Shown in pieces: positions 44,312 to 52,481 of a stretch of 64,000 bases of DNA. The translations under genes were made by a program, and so were the position numbers. The notes under the pieces were generated by a model. It ran no database searches, had not been told where the DNA came from, and worked only from the letters and a program-made list of their open reading frames with translations. The stretch comes from Aliidongia dinghuensis (GTDB lineage Bacteria > Pseudomonadota > Alphaproteobacteria > ATCC43930 > CGMCC-115725): positions 62,001-126,000 of the forward strand of contig NZ_BMJQ01000009.1 in NCBI RefSeq assembly GCF_014643535.1. Direction: 5' to 3'. Within the stretch, counting starts at the first letter, position 1. Each line of letters opens with the position of its first letter.

Positions 44312-44788
44312 ATGACCGCTGTGACCGGCCGCTTGCTCCTCTTGCCGTTCGGACGGGTCGCGAGCATGGCCCTGCTCCTCTGCCTCGGCACGGCCGCCTA
44401 TGGCGCCGGCGATCCGTCGCCGGCGGGCAGTGCCCCCACCACCGCCCCGTTGACCGACACCAAGGCGTTCTGGGGCACGCCTCAGGCAGCCGGCGGCACC
44501 TGCTGTCAGACCCTGGGCGAGGTGCGTGGCAACATCGACCGGATCGACCGGCAGATCGTGGCGCTCATCGCCGAGCGCGGCAGCTACGTGCGCGAGGCGG
44601 CACGCTTCAAGGCGAACCCGGCCGCAGTCGAGGACAAGACGCGCGTCGAGCAGATCATCACGCGGCTGCGCGGGCTCGCCGTCGAGGACAAGGCGCCGCC
44701 CGACGTGGTCGAGGCGACCTATCGCGCGCTCATCGCCGCCTATACCGAGGAAGAGAAGAAGATCTCGGCGGCGGGCGCCAAGCCGTGA
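44312..44788 (+). CDS. Exported chorismate mutase (AroQ fold)
   Basis: The 158-residue protein starts at ATG 44312 and has a signal peptide (VASMALLLCLGTAAYGA). The mature part has the AroQ/PchB helical layout: LGEVRGNIDRIDRQIVALIAERGSYVREAARFK (parts), DKTRVEQIITRLRGLA, then PPDVVEATYRALIAAYTEEE. It could convert chorismate to prephenate or act as an isochorismate pyruvate lyase. An exported, short, single-domain form is unusual, because the usual substrate is cytoplasmic. The stop overlaps the acetyltransferase start (GTGA). Confidence 0.82.
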   Translation: MTAVTGRLLLLPFGRVASMALLLCLGTAAYGAGDPSPAGSAPTTAPLTDTKAFWGTPQAAGGTCCQTLGEVRGNIDRIDRQIVALIAERGSYVREAARFKANPAAVEDKTRVEQIITRLRGLAVEDKAPPDVVEATYRALIAAYTEEEKKISAAGAKP

Positions 44789-45324
44789 CCGACCGATTTC
44801 CCGATCTGTTCGAGACGCCGCGGCTCACACTGCGTCCGGTCGCCCTGACGGACGCCGAGGCGATCTTCGACGGCTATGCGCAGGACCCGGAAGTCGCCCG
44901 CTTCACCATCTGGGCGCCGCACCGCGATCTGACGGACACGGTGGCGTTCCTGGAACTCTGCCTCGCGAAATCGCCGGCCGACGCGCGGACCTATGCTCTC
45001 ATCGGCCGCGAGGACGGCGCTTTGCGCGGGCTCCTCGACCTGCGGCGCACGAAACCCCATGCCGTCGAGTTCGGCTATGTGCTGGCCCGCCGATGGTGGG
45101 GCCAAGGGCTGATGACGGAAGCGCTCGGCACCATCGTCGCCTGGGCACTCGCCCAGCCGGACATCTTCCGCATCGGCGCCGTGTGCGATGTCGACAACAT
45201 CGGCTCGGCGCGCGTCATGGAAAAGGCCGGGCTCAACCGAGAAGGCGTGCTGCGCCGCTGGCTCGTCCATCCGAACATCAGCGCAGAGCCGCGCGACTGC
45301 TACGGCTACGCCAAGGTTCGCTAG
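44785..45324 (+). CDS. GNAT family N-acetyltransferase (RimJ-like)
   Basis: The 179-residue protein starts at GTG 44785 within the chorismate mutase stop. It matches the RimJ/RimL group: FETPRLTLRPVALTDAEAIFDGYAQDP, WGQGLMTEALGTIVAWAL (acetyl-CoA loop) and SARVMEKAGLNREGVLRRWLVHP. It transfers acetyl from acetyl-CoA to an amine, perhaps a protein N-terminus. The convergent reductase gene begins 13 bp downstream. Confidence 0.9.
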   Translation: MTDRFPDLFETPRLTLRPVALTDAEAIFDGYAQDPEVARFTIWAPHRDLTDTVAFLELCLAKSPADARTYALIGREDGALRGLLDLRRTKPHAVEFGYVLARRWWGQGLMTEALGTIVAWALAQPDIFRIGAVCDVDNIGSARVMEKAGLNREGVLRRWLVHPNISAEPRDCYGYAKVR

Positions 45325-45337
45325 AAAGGCGCGTCGG

Positions 45338-45985
45338 TCACTCGCCCCTGGCGATCACATAGTGGGTGGCGTTCGCCGTCGGCACCTGCTCGACACAGCG
45401 ATAGCCGAGCGCCGGCAGGTCGAGGCCGCCGAGAAGATGTTCGCCCGCCCCCAACAGGACCGGCGAGACGGCAAGATGCATCTCGTCGACCAGGCGCGCC
45501 CGGAGATATTGCTGGATCGTGGCGATGCCGCCGCCAAGCCGGACATCGCGGCCGCCGGCTGCCTCGCGGGCGCGCCGCAGCGCCGCCTCGATACCGTCGG
45601 TGACGAAATGGAAGACGGTGCCGCCACGCATCTCGAGCGACGGCCGCGCATGGTGGGTCAGCACGAACACCGGCGTGTGGTACGGCGGCTCCTCGCCCCA
45701 CCAGCCCTTCCATGCCTCGTCTGGCCAGGGCCCGCGGATCGGCCCGAACATGTTGCGGCCGAGAATCCAGGCGCCGGTGCCGTCGAACCCGCGCGCGGCG
45801 AAATCATCGTCGACGCCCGTCGAGCCGCCGTCGCCGCCGAACATCCGCTGAAAGGTCCGCGTCTCGACGAGCCATTTGTGCAAGGCCCTGCCGCCGACAC
45901 CCAGCGGGTTGGCGAGATCCTGGCTCGGCCCGGCTCCATAGCCATCGAGCGACAGAGTGAAGCATTGGACGCGCAGCTTGGACAT
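45338..45985 (-). CDS. Dihydrofolate reductase family protein (RibD C-terminal type)
   Basis: The 215-residue protein starts at ATG 45985. The RibD_C/DHFR-like fold is shown by LRVQCFTLSLDGYGAGP, GAWILGRNMFGPIRG, FVTDGIEAALRRAREAAGGRDVRLGGGIATIQQYL (parts) and DEMHLAVSPVLLGAGEHLL. It is probably an NADPH-dependent reductase of unknown substrate; it is not the essential folA enzyme, because this class rarely is. It is monocistronic and convergent with the acetyltransferase gene. Confidence 0.88.
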   Translation of the reverse strand: MSKLRVQCFTLSLDGYGAGPSQDLANPLGVGGRALHKWLVETRTFQRMFGGDGGSTGVDDDFAARGFDGTGAWILGRNMFGPIRGPWPDEAWKGWWGEEPPYHTPVFVLTHHARPSLEMRGGTVFHFVTDGIEAALRRAREAAGGRDVRLGGGIATIQQYLRARLVDEMHLAVSPVLLGAGEHLLGGLDLPALGYRCVEQVPTANATHYVIARGE

Positions 45986-46072
45986 GGCGGCCTCATTCGA
46001 TTGCGGAGCGCAACCCGTTTTGGATAGCAAAACCGATTTTATTTCGCAATCAGATTCGACAGTCCCACCGCC

Positions 46073-46354
46073 TCACCGCCCCGACCGGTTCTGCCGATAG
46101 CCGCCGCTCTTGACGTCGCGCTGGCACATGTAGGCACCGCGCTTGGTCGAGCCGTAGCGGTCCTGGCCGCGAAAATAATAAACGCGCGCGTCCAGATCGA
46201 CCCAGACGATGACCTCGCCCGGGCAATGATCCTCCGCGGCGGCGCGGGTCGGGTATTGCGAGTTGTCGCTCGGCGGCGGAGCGGCCACGGCGGCGAGCGG
46301 CAGGAAACCTGCGAGCCCACCGGCGCGCAGCAGACGGAAGAAATGCTCCTGCAT
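46073..46354 (-). CDS. Small exported protein of unknown function
   Basis: The 93-residue protein starts at ATG 46354 and has a signal peptide ending near AAVAAPPP. The mature part, SQYPTRAAAEDHCPGEVIVWVD, YYFRGQDRYGSTKRGAYMC and a C-terminal RQNRSG, belongs to a small-protein type that is frequent in alphaproteobacteria and carries two conserved cysteines. Function is unknown; it is probably periplasmic. Confidence 0.72.
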   Translation of the reverse strand: MQEHFFRLLRAGGLAGFLPLAAVAAPPPSDNSQYPTRAAAEDHCPGEVIVWVDLDARVYYFRGQDRYGSTKRGAYMCQRDVKSGGYRQNRSGR

Positions 46355-46681
46355 GGAACCCTCCGGCCGATGCCCCAGGCAACAGCCTGAAATAGCACGA
46401 GGGTTCGGGGATGCGCGAGAGGTTATCGTCGTATAAAGAAGGCACTTCGGTCGATCGTCTTCTATCAACTAGATTTGTTTAAAAATTAGCCGAGGCGCCA
46501 AACTTTTCGCCACTTCACTTGAAAGGCGTATCATAATAAGGTTATATTTGTATTTTAATACGCCCTATGGTTACAACCATCTACCCGCACATTGCAGGAC
46601 AATTGCCTGAATCAGAGTCGAAACATTCGATCCACGGCGCCTCTCTGACGGTCCTGCCGCCCCAATACTTGCGGAAGCAGG
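46355..46681. other. 327-bp AT-rich gap with promoter for the sulfotransferase gene
   Basis: The space between the small exported protein and the sulfotransferase gene holds no convincing gene. Positions 46430-46560 are strikingly AT-rich for this genome and contain a sigma-70-like promoter (listed separately). A reading frame from 46567 runs into the sulfotransferase gene in another frame and looks accidental. Confidence 0.6.
46519..46547 (+). promoter_or_regulatory. Sigma-70-type promoter for sulfotransferase gene
   Basis: TTGAAA at 46519-46524 and TTATAT at 46542-46547 are separated by exactly 17 bases, close to the sigma-70 consensus. The gene start lies about 135 bp downstream, leaving a long leader. 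Confidence 0.6.
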
Positions 46682-47488
46682 ATGCATCTCTTGAACCACC
46701 AGCCGAAAATTTTTTTCTTCCACAATCCCAAGGCAGCCGGTTCGGCGATCAGGTCGATTTTGGAGCCCCGATTCGCCGAGAGCGTACGTAGCCCGTCGAT
46801 CGTCAATGATCTGTGTGGACACGAGGCGCTGGCCGGCCGCTATCGGCCGTTTCAGGGATACGACTATTACGGCGGCCACTATGGTCGCGATATTTTCGAA
46901 AGCGTCGAGGCCGGCCATCTCGCAACAACGAATTTCCGCAACCCCGTATCGCGCGTCGTTTCCCTCTACAACTACTTCCGCCACATGGTGACGCTCACCG
47001 AAGCGGAACTTAGGAGCGAGCGCTTCTTCGCGGTCAAGGCCGCCAAAACCTTGGAATTCGGCCGGTTCATCGCCAGTTCGGATCCGCGGATCGAGGTCTA
47101 TATCCGCAACCAGCATTACCGTCAGCTCACCGCCTCCTGCTGGTCGCTCGCCATGACGGACAGCCTGGCCGAAACATGCCGGTTTGTCGACACCATGCCC
47201 TGGTATTATGTGTGCGAGCATCCGGACCTGTCGGCGCTGTGGGCGCGGCACGCGTTGGGCTGGACGGCTGCCCGCCTGCCCCGGGCCAACATCACGACCG
47301 GGCCGCAAGCCGAGATGATCCGGGTCGAGGAACTGGACCGCATGACCTGCCGGGTGATTTGCGAGAAGAATCGGCTCGACCTGGCGCTCTACCAGTATGC
47401 CGTCGGCCGGTTCCTCCAGCGCGTCACGGTGCTGTCAAGCGAGGCGGATGATCTCGAAACCTGTGATTTTGAGGCGGCCGTCGCGTAA
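46682..47488 (+). CDS. Sulfotransferase family 2-like protein
   Basis: The 268-residue protein starts at ATG 46682 behind GGAAGCAGG. The PAPS-binding start KIFFFHNPKAAGSAIRSIL and the 3'-phosphate region TTNFRNPVSRVVSLYNYFRHM match the Sulfotransfer_2 type (heparan/chondroitin/chlorosome-like), which is a different family from the Stf0-like gene at 36227. It should sulfate a glycan or other surface molecule. The coding DNA is typical of the chromosome, but its leader is AT-rich. Confidence 0.85.
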   Translation: MHLLNHQPKIFFFHNPKAAGSAIRSILEPRFAESVRSPSIVNDLCGHEALAGRYRPFQGYDYYGGHYGRDIFESVEAGHLATTNFRNPVSRVVSLYNYFRHMVTLTEAELRSERFFAVKAAKTLEFGRFIASSDPRIEVYIRNQHYRQLTASCWSLAMTDSLAETCRFVDTMPWYYVCEHPDLSALWARHALGWTAARLPRANITTGPQAEMIRVEELDRMTCRVICEKNRLDLALYQYAVGRFLQRVTVLSSEADDLETCDFEAAVA

Positions 47489-47561
47489 GCATCGGTCCGG
47501 CATCAAACGCCCGGCAACGGGCGATTGGCATCGGACCGTATTCCGGGTGTAGCGTCGGGCC

Positions 47562-47888
47562 ATGACCAGCCCGCCCCCATCGGACCAGCAATTGCCCCCA
47601 TCGGACTTGCAATTGCCACTGTCGGACCGGCAGTTCGGCCGGATCGCCCGCGCCCTTGCCGAGCCCCGGCGCTATCAGATCCTGAAGGAAATCGGCAGCC
47701 GTGCCGAACCGATGCCGTGCGGCGCGCTGCACCAGAGCCATCCGGTCAGCGCTGCGACCCTGTCCCATCACATCAAGGAACTCGAGACCGCGGGGCTGAT
47801 CCGCATCATCCGCGAGGGCAAGTTCGCCAACCTTCAACTGCAGCGCGACGTGCTCAACGCCTACCTGAGCCAGCTCGCGCAGATCTGA
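47562..47888 (+). CDS. ArsR-type winged-helix regulator
   Basis: The 108-residue protein starts at ATG 47562. After an N-terminal tandem repeat ([20 protein letters not shown]) comes a winged helix: [21 protein letters not shown], then [29 protein letters not shown] (parts). It lacks metal-binding cysteine pairs of ArsR/SmtB. It lies 100 bp before the SDR gene and probably represses it through the palindrome in between. Confidence 0.88.
   Translation: MTSPPPSDQQLPPSDLQLPLSDRQFGRIARALAEPRRYQILKEIGSRAEPMPCGALHQSHPVSAATLSHHIKELETAGLIRIIREGKFANLQLQRDVLNAYLSQLAQI
47576..47638. repeat. 21-bp tandem repeat at the regulator's N-terminus
   Basis: The unit cccatcggaccagcaattgcc (given as cccatcggaccagcaattg plus cc) occurs at 47576-47596, with close copies at 47597-47617 and, degenerate, 47618-47638. 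It encodes a seven-residue PSDxQLP-type repeat. Confidence 0.8.
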
Positions 47889-47932
47889 ACGTCGACACCG
47901 AGCGGCGCCAGATCGGTGGGCTCTTGCAATTG

Positions 47933-47948
47933 TTAGATGATTATCTAA
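47933..47948. promoter_or_regulatory. Palindromic operator candidate upstream of SDR gene
   Basis: TTAGAT (47933) and ATCTAA (47943-47948) form an inverted repeat with a four-base spacer in an AT-rich patch, followed by a further half-site-like tctaa at 47952-47956. It lies between the ArsR-type regulator and the SDR gene and is a fitting target for that regulator. Confidence 0.5.
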
Positions 47949-47988
47949 ATGTCTAACCGATAGCCTCACAGTCGGGAGACGAAAAATC

Positions 47989-48738
47989 ATGGGCAAGCTT
48001 ACAGGCAAGGTGGCGGTGGTGACCGGCGCGTCGAAGGGCATCGGCGCCGGCATCGCCCGGGAACTGGCAGCGGCAGGAGCCGCCGTCGTCGTGAACTACG
48101 CCACCGCCAAGGAGGGCGCCGACAAGGTCGTGGCCGACATCGCCGCCAAGGGCGGCAAGGCCGTGGCCATTCAGGCCGATGTCGCGAAGGAAGGCGACGT
48201 CGAGCGCCTCTTTGCCGAAGCGCGGCGGACGTTCGGCCCGATCGACGTGCTGGTGAACAATGCCGGCGTCTACCGGTTCGGCTCGATCGAGGAATTCACC
48301 GAGGCCGAGTACCGCCGGCAGTTCGACACGAACGTGCTGGGCCTGCTGTTCGCGACCCGCGAGGCAGTCAAGCAGTTCAATCCGGCCGGCGGCAGCATCA
48401 TCAACATCAGCTCGATCGCGCCCTCGGTCGCGCTACCGGGAACCGCGATCTACACGGCGACCAAGGGCGCGGTCGATTCGATCACCCGTGTGCTGTCAAA
48501 GGAGCTGGCACCGAAGAAGATCCGGGTGAACGCGATCGGCCCCGGCGGCGTCGAGACCGAGGGGCTGCACGCCATGGGCATCGTCGGCACCGACTTCGAG
48601 AAGGAGATGACCGCCCAGGTGCCGCTCGGCCGCCTCGGCCAACCGGAAGACATCGGCCCGGTTGCCCTCTTCCTCGCCTCCGAGGACGCCGGCTGGGTGA
48701 CGGGCGAAATCCTGTTCGCGTCGGGCGGGCATCGATAG
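47989..48738 (+). CDS. Short-chain dehydrogenase/reductase (SDR)
   Basis: The 249-residue protein is a classical SDR: the cofactor motif VTGASKGIGAGIAREL, NNAGVYRFG, catalytic Ser in INISSIAPS, and YTATKGAVDSITRVL with the YxxxK pair. The Asn of NNAG is present. It reduces or oxidises a carbonyl/alcohol with NAD(P)H; the substrate is unknown. It is preceded by GGGAGACG and paired with the upstream ArsR regulator. A palindromic repeat follows it. Confidence 0.92.
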   Translation: MGKLTGKVAVVTGASKGIGAGIARELAAAGAAVVVNYATAKEGADKVVADIAAKGGKAVAIQADVAKEGDVERLFAEARRTFGPIDVLVNNAGVYRFGSIEEFTEAEYRRQFDTNVLGLLFATREAVKQFNPAGGSIINISSIAPSVALPGTAIYTATKGAVDSITRVLSKELAPKKIRVNAIGPGGVETEGLHAMGIVGTDFEKEMTAQVPLGRLGQPEDIGPVALFLASEDAGWVTGEILFASGGHR

Positions 48739-48747
48739 GACGAGTAG

Positions 48748-48881
48748 CCCTCGCCCACGCGAGTGGGAGAGGGCGGCCGAGCGATAGCGAGGCGGGTGGG
48801 GGTCCTTCAGCCGCACCACCCTCACCCTCCCCGGCCCTGACGGGCCGGGTCCCCTCCCTCTCCCGCTCACGCGGGCGAGGG
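48748..48881. repeat. Long imperfect palindromic intergenic repeat element
   Basis: A 26-bp arm beginning ccctcgcccacgcgagtggg (48748-48773) pairs with 48856-48881, differing at three positions. The inner part has a further GGTGGGGG...CCACCC-type stem. It fills the gap between two convergent genes. Similar CCCTCTCCC-rich palindromes are dispersed in many proteobacterial genomes, so this is likely one of a family in this genome. Confidence 0.8.
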
Positions 48882-48883
48882 AC

Positions 48884-49789
48884 TTACTCGAGTCCCAGCG
48901 CCACCAGCCGCGCGAATGGCGACTCACCGGCACCGAGCGTCAATGCTCCTGCCCGCTTCAGCCCTTCCCGCCCCCAGCGTTCGCGCACGAACTGGGCGAG
49001 CCACTGCTCCGCCTGACCGTGCCGGCGCGCCGCGAGCATCGACGCCAGATGCGCGCCATGCCGGTCGATGAGGTCGGCGAGTGCCGCCACTCCCTCGCCC
49101 TTCAGGGACGAGACGCCGAGCGCCGCCACGGCCCAGTCGCCGGGCGCATGCTCGCGCCGGTCGAGCGCCGCGGCCAAATCGGCCTGAGCCCGGGCCGCGG
49201 TGGCGCCGAGATCGGTCTTGGTCACGGCAACGATGTCCGGGATCTCGACGATGCCGGCCTTCATGAATTGCAGCGCGTCGCCAGCGCCGGGCTGGATGCA
49301 GAGCACGACCGTGTCGACGGCGCTGGTCACGTCGGTCTCCGACTGGCCGACGCCGACCGTCTCGACCAGCACCAGGTCGAACACGGCGCGCATCAGCACG
49401 AGGGCTGAGATCGTGAGGTCGGCGAGACCGCCCAGCCGGTCGCGCGCGGCCATGGAGCGGACGAACACGCCCCGGTCCGCAGGATCGGTCCGAAGCCGCG
49501 TGCGGTCGCCCAAAAGCGCGCCGCCGGTAAGCTTGGATGAGGGATCAACGGCGATGACGCCGACCGTACGGCCGGTCGTCCGCCAATGGTCGATGAGCGC
49601 GCCGGTCAAGGTCGACTTGCCGACGCCGGGCGGGCCGGTCAGGCCGACCGTATGCGCCCGCGCGGCCGCATAGGCCGCGTCGAGCAGTTGGATGGTCCGG
49701 GCCGCGTCGGGCTCGGCCTCGATCCGGGAGAGCGCATGGGCGAGCGCCCGCTTGCCGCCGTCCCGGATCTGGTCGAGCCCGCTGCTCAA
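48884..49789 (-). CDS. meaB: MeaB/ArgK-type G3E GTPase chaperone of methylmalonyl-CoA mutase
   Basis: No ATG is available near the N-terminus, so the start is placed at TTG 49789, four bases after the ppdK stop, giving 301 residues. The P-loop is GLTGPPGVGKSTL; VIAVDPSSKLTGGALLGDR and LVLVETVGVGQSETDV are MeaB hallmarks, with the base-recognition TKTD. MeaB protects and loads adenosylcobalamin-dependent methylmalonyl-CoA mutase. The mutase gene is not in the window. Tight spacing makes it the last gene of the glyQ-glyS-ppdK run. Confidence 0.88.
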   Translation of the reverse strand: MSSGLDQIRDGGKRALAHALSRIEAEPDAARTIQLLDAAYAAARAHTVGLTGPPGVGKSTLTGALIDHWRTTGRTVGVIAVDPSSKLTGGALLGDRTRLRTDPADRGVFVRSMAARDRLGGLADLTISALVLMRAVFDLVLVETVGVGQSETDVTSAVDTVVLCIQPGAGDALQFMKAGIVEIPDIVAVTKTDLGATAARAQADLAAALDRREHAPGDWAVAALGVSSLKGEGVAALADLIDRHGAHLASMLAARRHGQAEQWLAQFVRERWGREGLKRAGALTLGAGESPFARLVALGLE

Positions 49790-49793
49790 ACGA

Positions 49794-52478
49794 TCAGGCC
49801 GTGGTCGCGATCGTCTGGCCCGGATTGAGCGCCGCATGGGCGGCGGCAAGCCGGGCGATCGGCACGCGGTAGGGCGAGCAGGAGACGTAGTCGAGCCCGA
49901 CCGAGGCGCAGAAATGCACCGAGGCCGGATCCCCGCCATGCTCGCCGCAGATGCCGAGCTTGATGTTGTTCCGCGTCTTGCGGCCCTTGCCCGCCGCCAG
50001 CTCGACAAAGGCGCCGACGCCCTCGACATCGATCGAGACGAACGGATCGCGCTCGATGATGTTCTGGCGCTGGTAGGAGCCCAGGAACCCACCAGCGTCG
50101 TCGCGCGACAGGCCGAACACCGTCTGGGTCAGGTCGTTCGTGCCGAACGAGAAGAACTCTGCCGTCTCGGCGATCTTGTCGGCGGTCATGGCCGCGCGCG
50201 GCAGTTCGATCATGGTGCCGACCAGATACTCGAGCTTCTTGCCCGAGGCCTGGCGCACCTCGCCCGCGACCTTGTCGACCAGCGCCTTCAGCTGATCGAG
50301 TTCCTTCTTCATCGAGACGAGCGGGATCATGATCTCGGCCGTGATCGCGGCACCGCCTTCCCTCTCGATCTCGACCATCGCCTCGAACACGGCGCGGGCC
50401 TGCATCTCGTAGATCTCAGGATACGTGATGCCGAGACGGCAGCCGCGATGGCCCAGCATCGGGTTGGTCTCGTTCAGCGCCGAGGCCCGGTGACGGACGA
50501 AGGCGACGTCCTTGCCGGTCAGCTGTGCAATCTCCTCGAACTCGGCGTCCGAATGCGGCAGGAACTCGTGCAGCGGCGGATCGAGGAAGCGGATCGTGAC
50601 CGGCAGGCCCTGCATGATCCGGAACAGCTCGACGAAATCGCCACGCTGCATCGGCAGCAGCTTGTCGAGCGCCTTGCGGCGGCCGGTCGTGTCGTCGGCG
50701 AGGATCATCTCGCGCATCGGCCCGATACGGTCCGCGTCGAAGAACATGTGCTCGGTCCGGCAGAGGCCGATGCCCTCGGCGCCGAACTTGCGCGCCGTGC
50801 GGGCGTCGAGCGGCGTCTCGGCGTTGGCACGGACCTTCAGGCTGCGGATGGCATCCGCCCAGACCATGAGCTCGGCGAAGTCGCCCGACAGGTCCGGCTG
50901 GATCGTCGGCACATGGCCGAGGATGATCTCGCCGGTCGAGCCGTTGATGGTAATAATATCACCGGCCTTGACCGTCTGGCCCATCACCGTGAACTGCTGC
51001 GTCTTGTAGTCGACGCGCAGGTCGCCGGCACCGGCGACGCAAGCCCGGCCCATGCCGCGCGCCACGACGGCCGCGTGGCTGGTCATGCCGCCACGGGTCG
51101 TCAGGATGCCCTTGGCGGCATGCATGCCGTGGATGTCTTCCGGGCTCGTCTCGATGCGCACCAGGATGACGGCCTCGCCCTTGCCGGCCATGCTCTCGGC
51201 CGTGTCGGCAGAGAACACGACCTTGCCCGATGCAGCGCCGGGCGACGCCGGCAGGCCCTTGGCCAGCACCTTCTTGTCGGCCTTGGGATCGAGCGTCGGA
51301 TGCAGCAGCTGGTCGAGCGAGGCCGGATCGATGCGCTTCACCGCCTCCTTCTGGTCGATCAGGCCCTCGCGCGCCATGTCGACGGCGATCTTGAGGGCCG
51401 CCGGCGCCGTGCGCTTGCCGGTGCGCGTCTGCAGCATCCACAGCTTCTTCTGCTGCACCGTGAACTCGATGTCCTGCATGTCGCGATAGTGCTTCTCGAG
51501 CAGCAGGCGCACGTCGTTCAGCTGCTGGAACACCTCCGGCATGACCTCTTCCATGGCCGGCAGCTTGGAGCCGTTCTCGATCTTGCCGGCGATGGTCAGG
51601 TGCTGCGGCGTCCGGATGCCGGCGACCACGTCCTCGCCCTGGGCGTTGACGAGATATTCGCCGTAGAACTTGTTCTCGCCGGTCGACGGGTTGCGCGTGA
51701 AGGCGACGCCGGTCGCGCAATCATCGCCCATGTTGCCGAACACCATGGCCTGGACGTTGACCGCCGTGCCCCAGCTCGCCGGGATCTCGTGCAGGCGGCG
51801 ATAGGTGATCGCGCGCTGGTTCATCCAGCTGCCGAACACGGCGCCGATGGCGCCCCACAGCTGGTCGTGCGGATCCTGCGGGAACGGCTGGTTCAGCTGC
51901 TCCTCGACCACTTCCTTGTAGCCGGCGACGACCTGCTTCCAGTCGTCGGCCGTAAGGTCGGTGTCGAGATGAGCGCCGATGTCGAGCTTGTGGCTCTCCA
52001 GGATCTCCTCGAACAGGTGATGCTCGACGTCGAGCACGACCTGGCCGTACATCTGGATGAAGCGGCGATAGCTGTCATAGGCGAAGCGCGGATCGCCCGA
52101 GCGGACGGCCAAGCCCTCGACCGTCTCGTCGTTGAGCCCCAGGTTCAGCACCGTATCCATCATGCCGGGCATGGACGCGCGGGCGCCCGACCGCACGGAA
52201 ACGAGCAGCGGGTTCGCCTTGTCGCCGAACTTGTTGCCGAGCAGCTGCTCCATCTTGGCGATGCCCGCCTCGACCTGCCCCTTGAGGTCGGCCGGATACT
52301 GCTGCCCATTGTCGTAGAAATAGGTGCAGACCTCGGTGGTGATCGTCAGGCCCGGCGGCACCGGCAGGCCGAGATTGCTCATCTCGGCGAGGTTCGCGCC
52401 CTTGCCACCCAGCAGGTTCTTCATGTCCGCACGGCCTTCGGCGGCACCGTCGCCGAAGGTGTAGACCCATTTCGTCAT
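49794..52478 (-). CDS. ppdK: Pyruvate, phosphate dikinase
   Basis: The 894-residue enzyme has the full PPDK layout: an ATP-grasp N-terminus (GGKGANLAEMSNLGLPVPPG), the central swivelling domain with catalytic His in GGMTSHAAVVARGMGRACV, and the C-terminal PEP/pyruvate TIM barrel (GICGEHGGDPASVHFC with its catalytic Cys). It interconverts pyruvate, ATP and phosphate with PEP, AMP and PPi. It begins three bases after the glyS stop on the minus strand and is probably co-transcribed with glyQS, an arrangement common in alphaproteobacteria. Confidence 0.97.
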   Translation of the reverse strand: MTKWVYTFGDGAAEGRADMKNLLGGKGANLAEMSNLGLPVPPGLTITTEVCTYFYDNGQQYPADLKGQVEAGIAKMEQLLGNKFGDKANPLLVSVRSGARASMPGMMDTVLNLGLNDETVEGLAVRSGDPRFAYDSYRRFIQMYGQVVLDVEHHLFEEILESHKLDIGAHLDTDLTADDWKQVVAGYKEVVEEQLNQPFPQDPHDQLWGAIGAVFGSWMNQRAITYRRLHEIPASWGTAVNVQAMVFGNMGDDCATGVAFTRNPSTGENKFYGEYLVNAQGEDVVAGIRTPQHLTIAGKIENGSKLPAMEEVMPEVFQQLNDVRLLLEKHYRDMQDIEFTVQQKKLWMLQTRTGKRTAPAALKIAVDMAREGLIDQKEAVKRIDPASLDQLLHPTLDPKADKKVLAKGLPASPGAASGKVVFSADTAESMAGKGEAVILVRIETSPEDIHGMHAAKGILTTRGGMTSHAAVVARGMGRACVAGAGDLRVDYKTQQFTVMGQTVKAGDIITINGSTGEIILGHVPTIQPDLSGDFAELMVWADAIRSLKVRANAETPLDARTARKFGAEGIGLCRTEHMFFDADRIGPMREMILADDTTGRRKALDKLLPMQRGDFVELFRIMQGLPVTIRFLDPPLHEFLPHSDAEFEEIAQLTGKDVAFVRHRASALNETNPMLGHRGCRLGITYPEIYEMQARAVFEAMVEIEREGGAAITAEIMIPLVSMKKELDQLKALVDKVAGEVRQASGKKLEYLVGTMIELPRAAMTADKIAETAEFFSFGTNDLTQTVFGLSRDDAGGFLGSYQRQNIIERDPFVSIDVEGVGAFVELAAGKGRKTRNNIKLGICGEHGGDPASVHFCASVGLDYVSCSPYRVPIARLAAAHAALNPGQTIATTA

Positions 52479-52481
52479 GCC

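Noticed and set aside
46567-46791. 74-residue frame ahead of the sulfotransferase start
   Set aside because: It runs into the sulfotransferase gene in another frame, lacks a ribosome site and has no recognised features. I considered a frameshifted N-terminal extension, but the gene's own start has a good ribosome site and the PAPS motif right after it.
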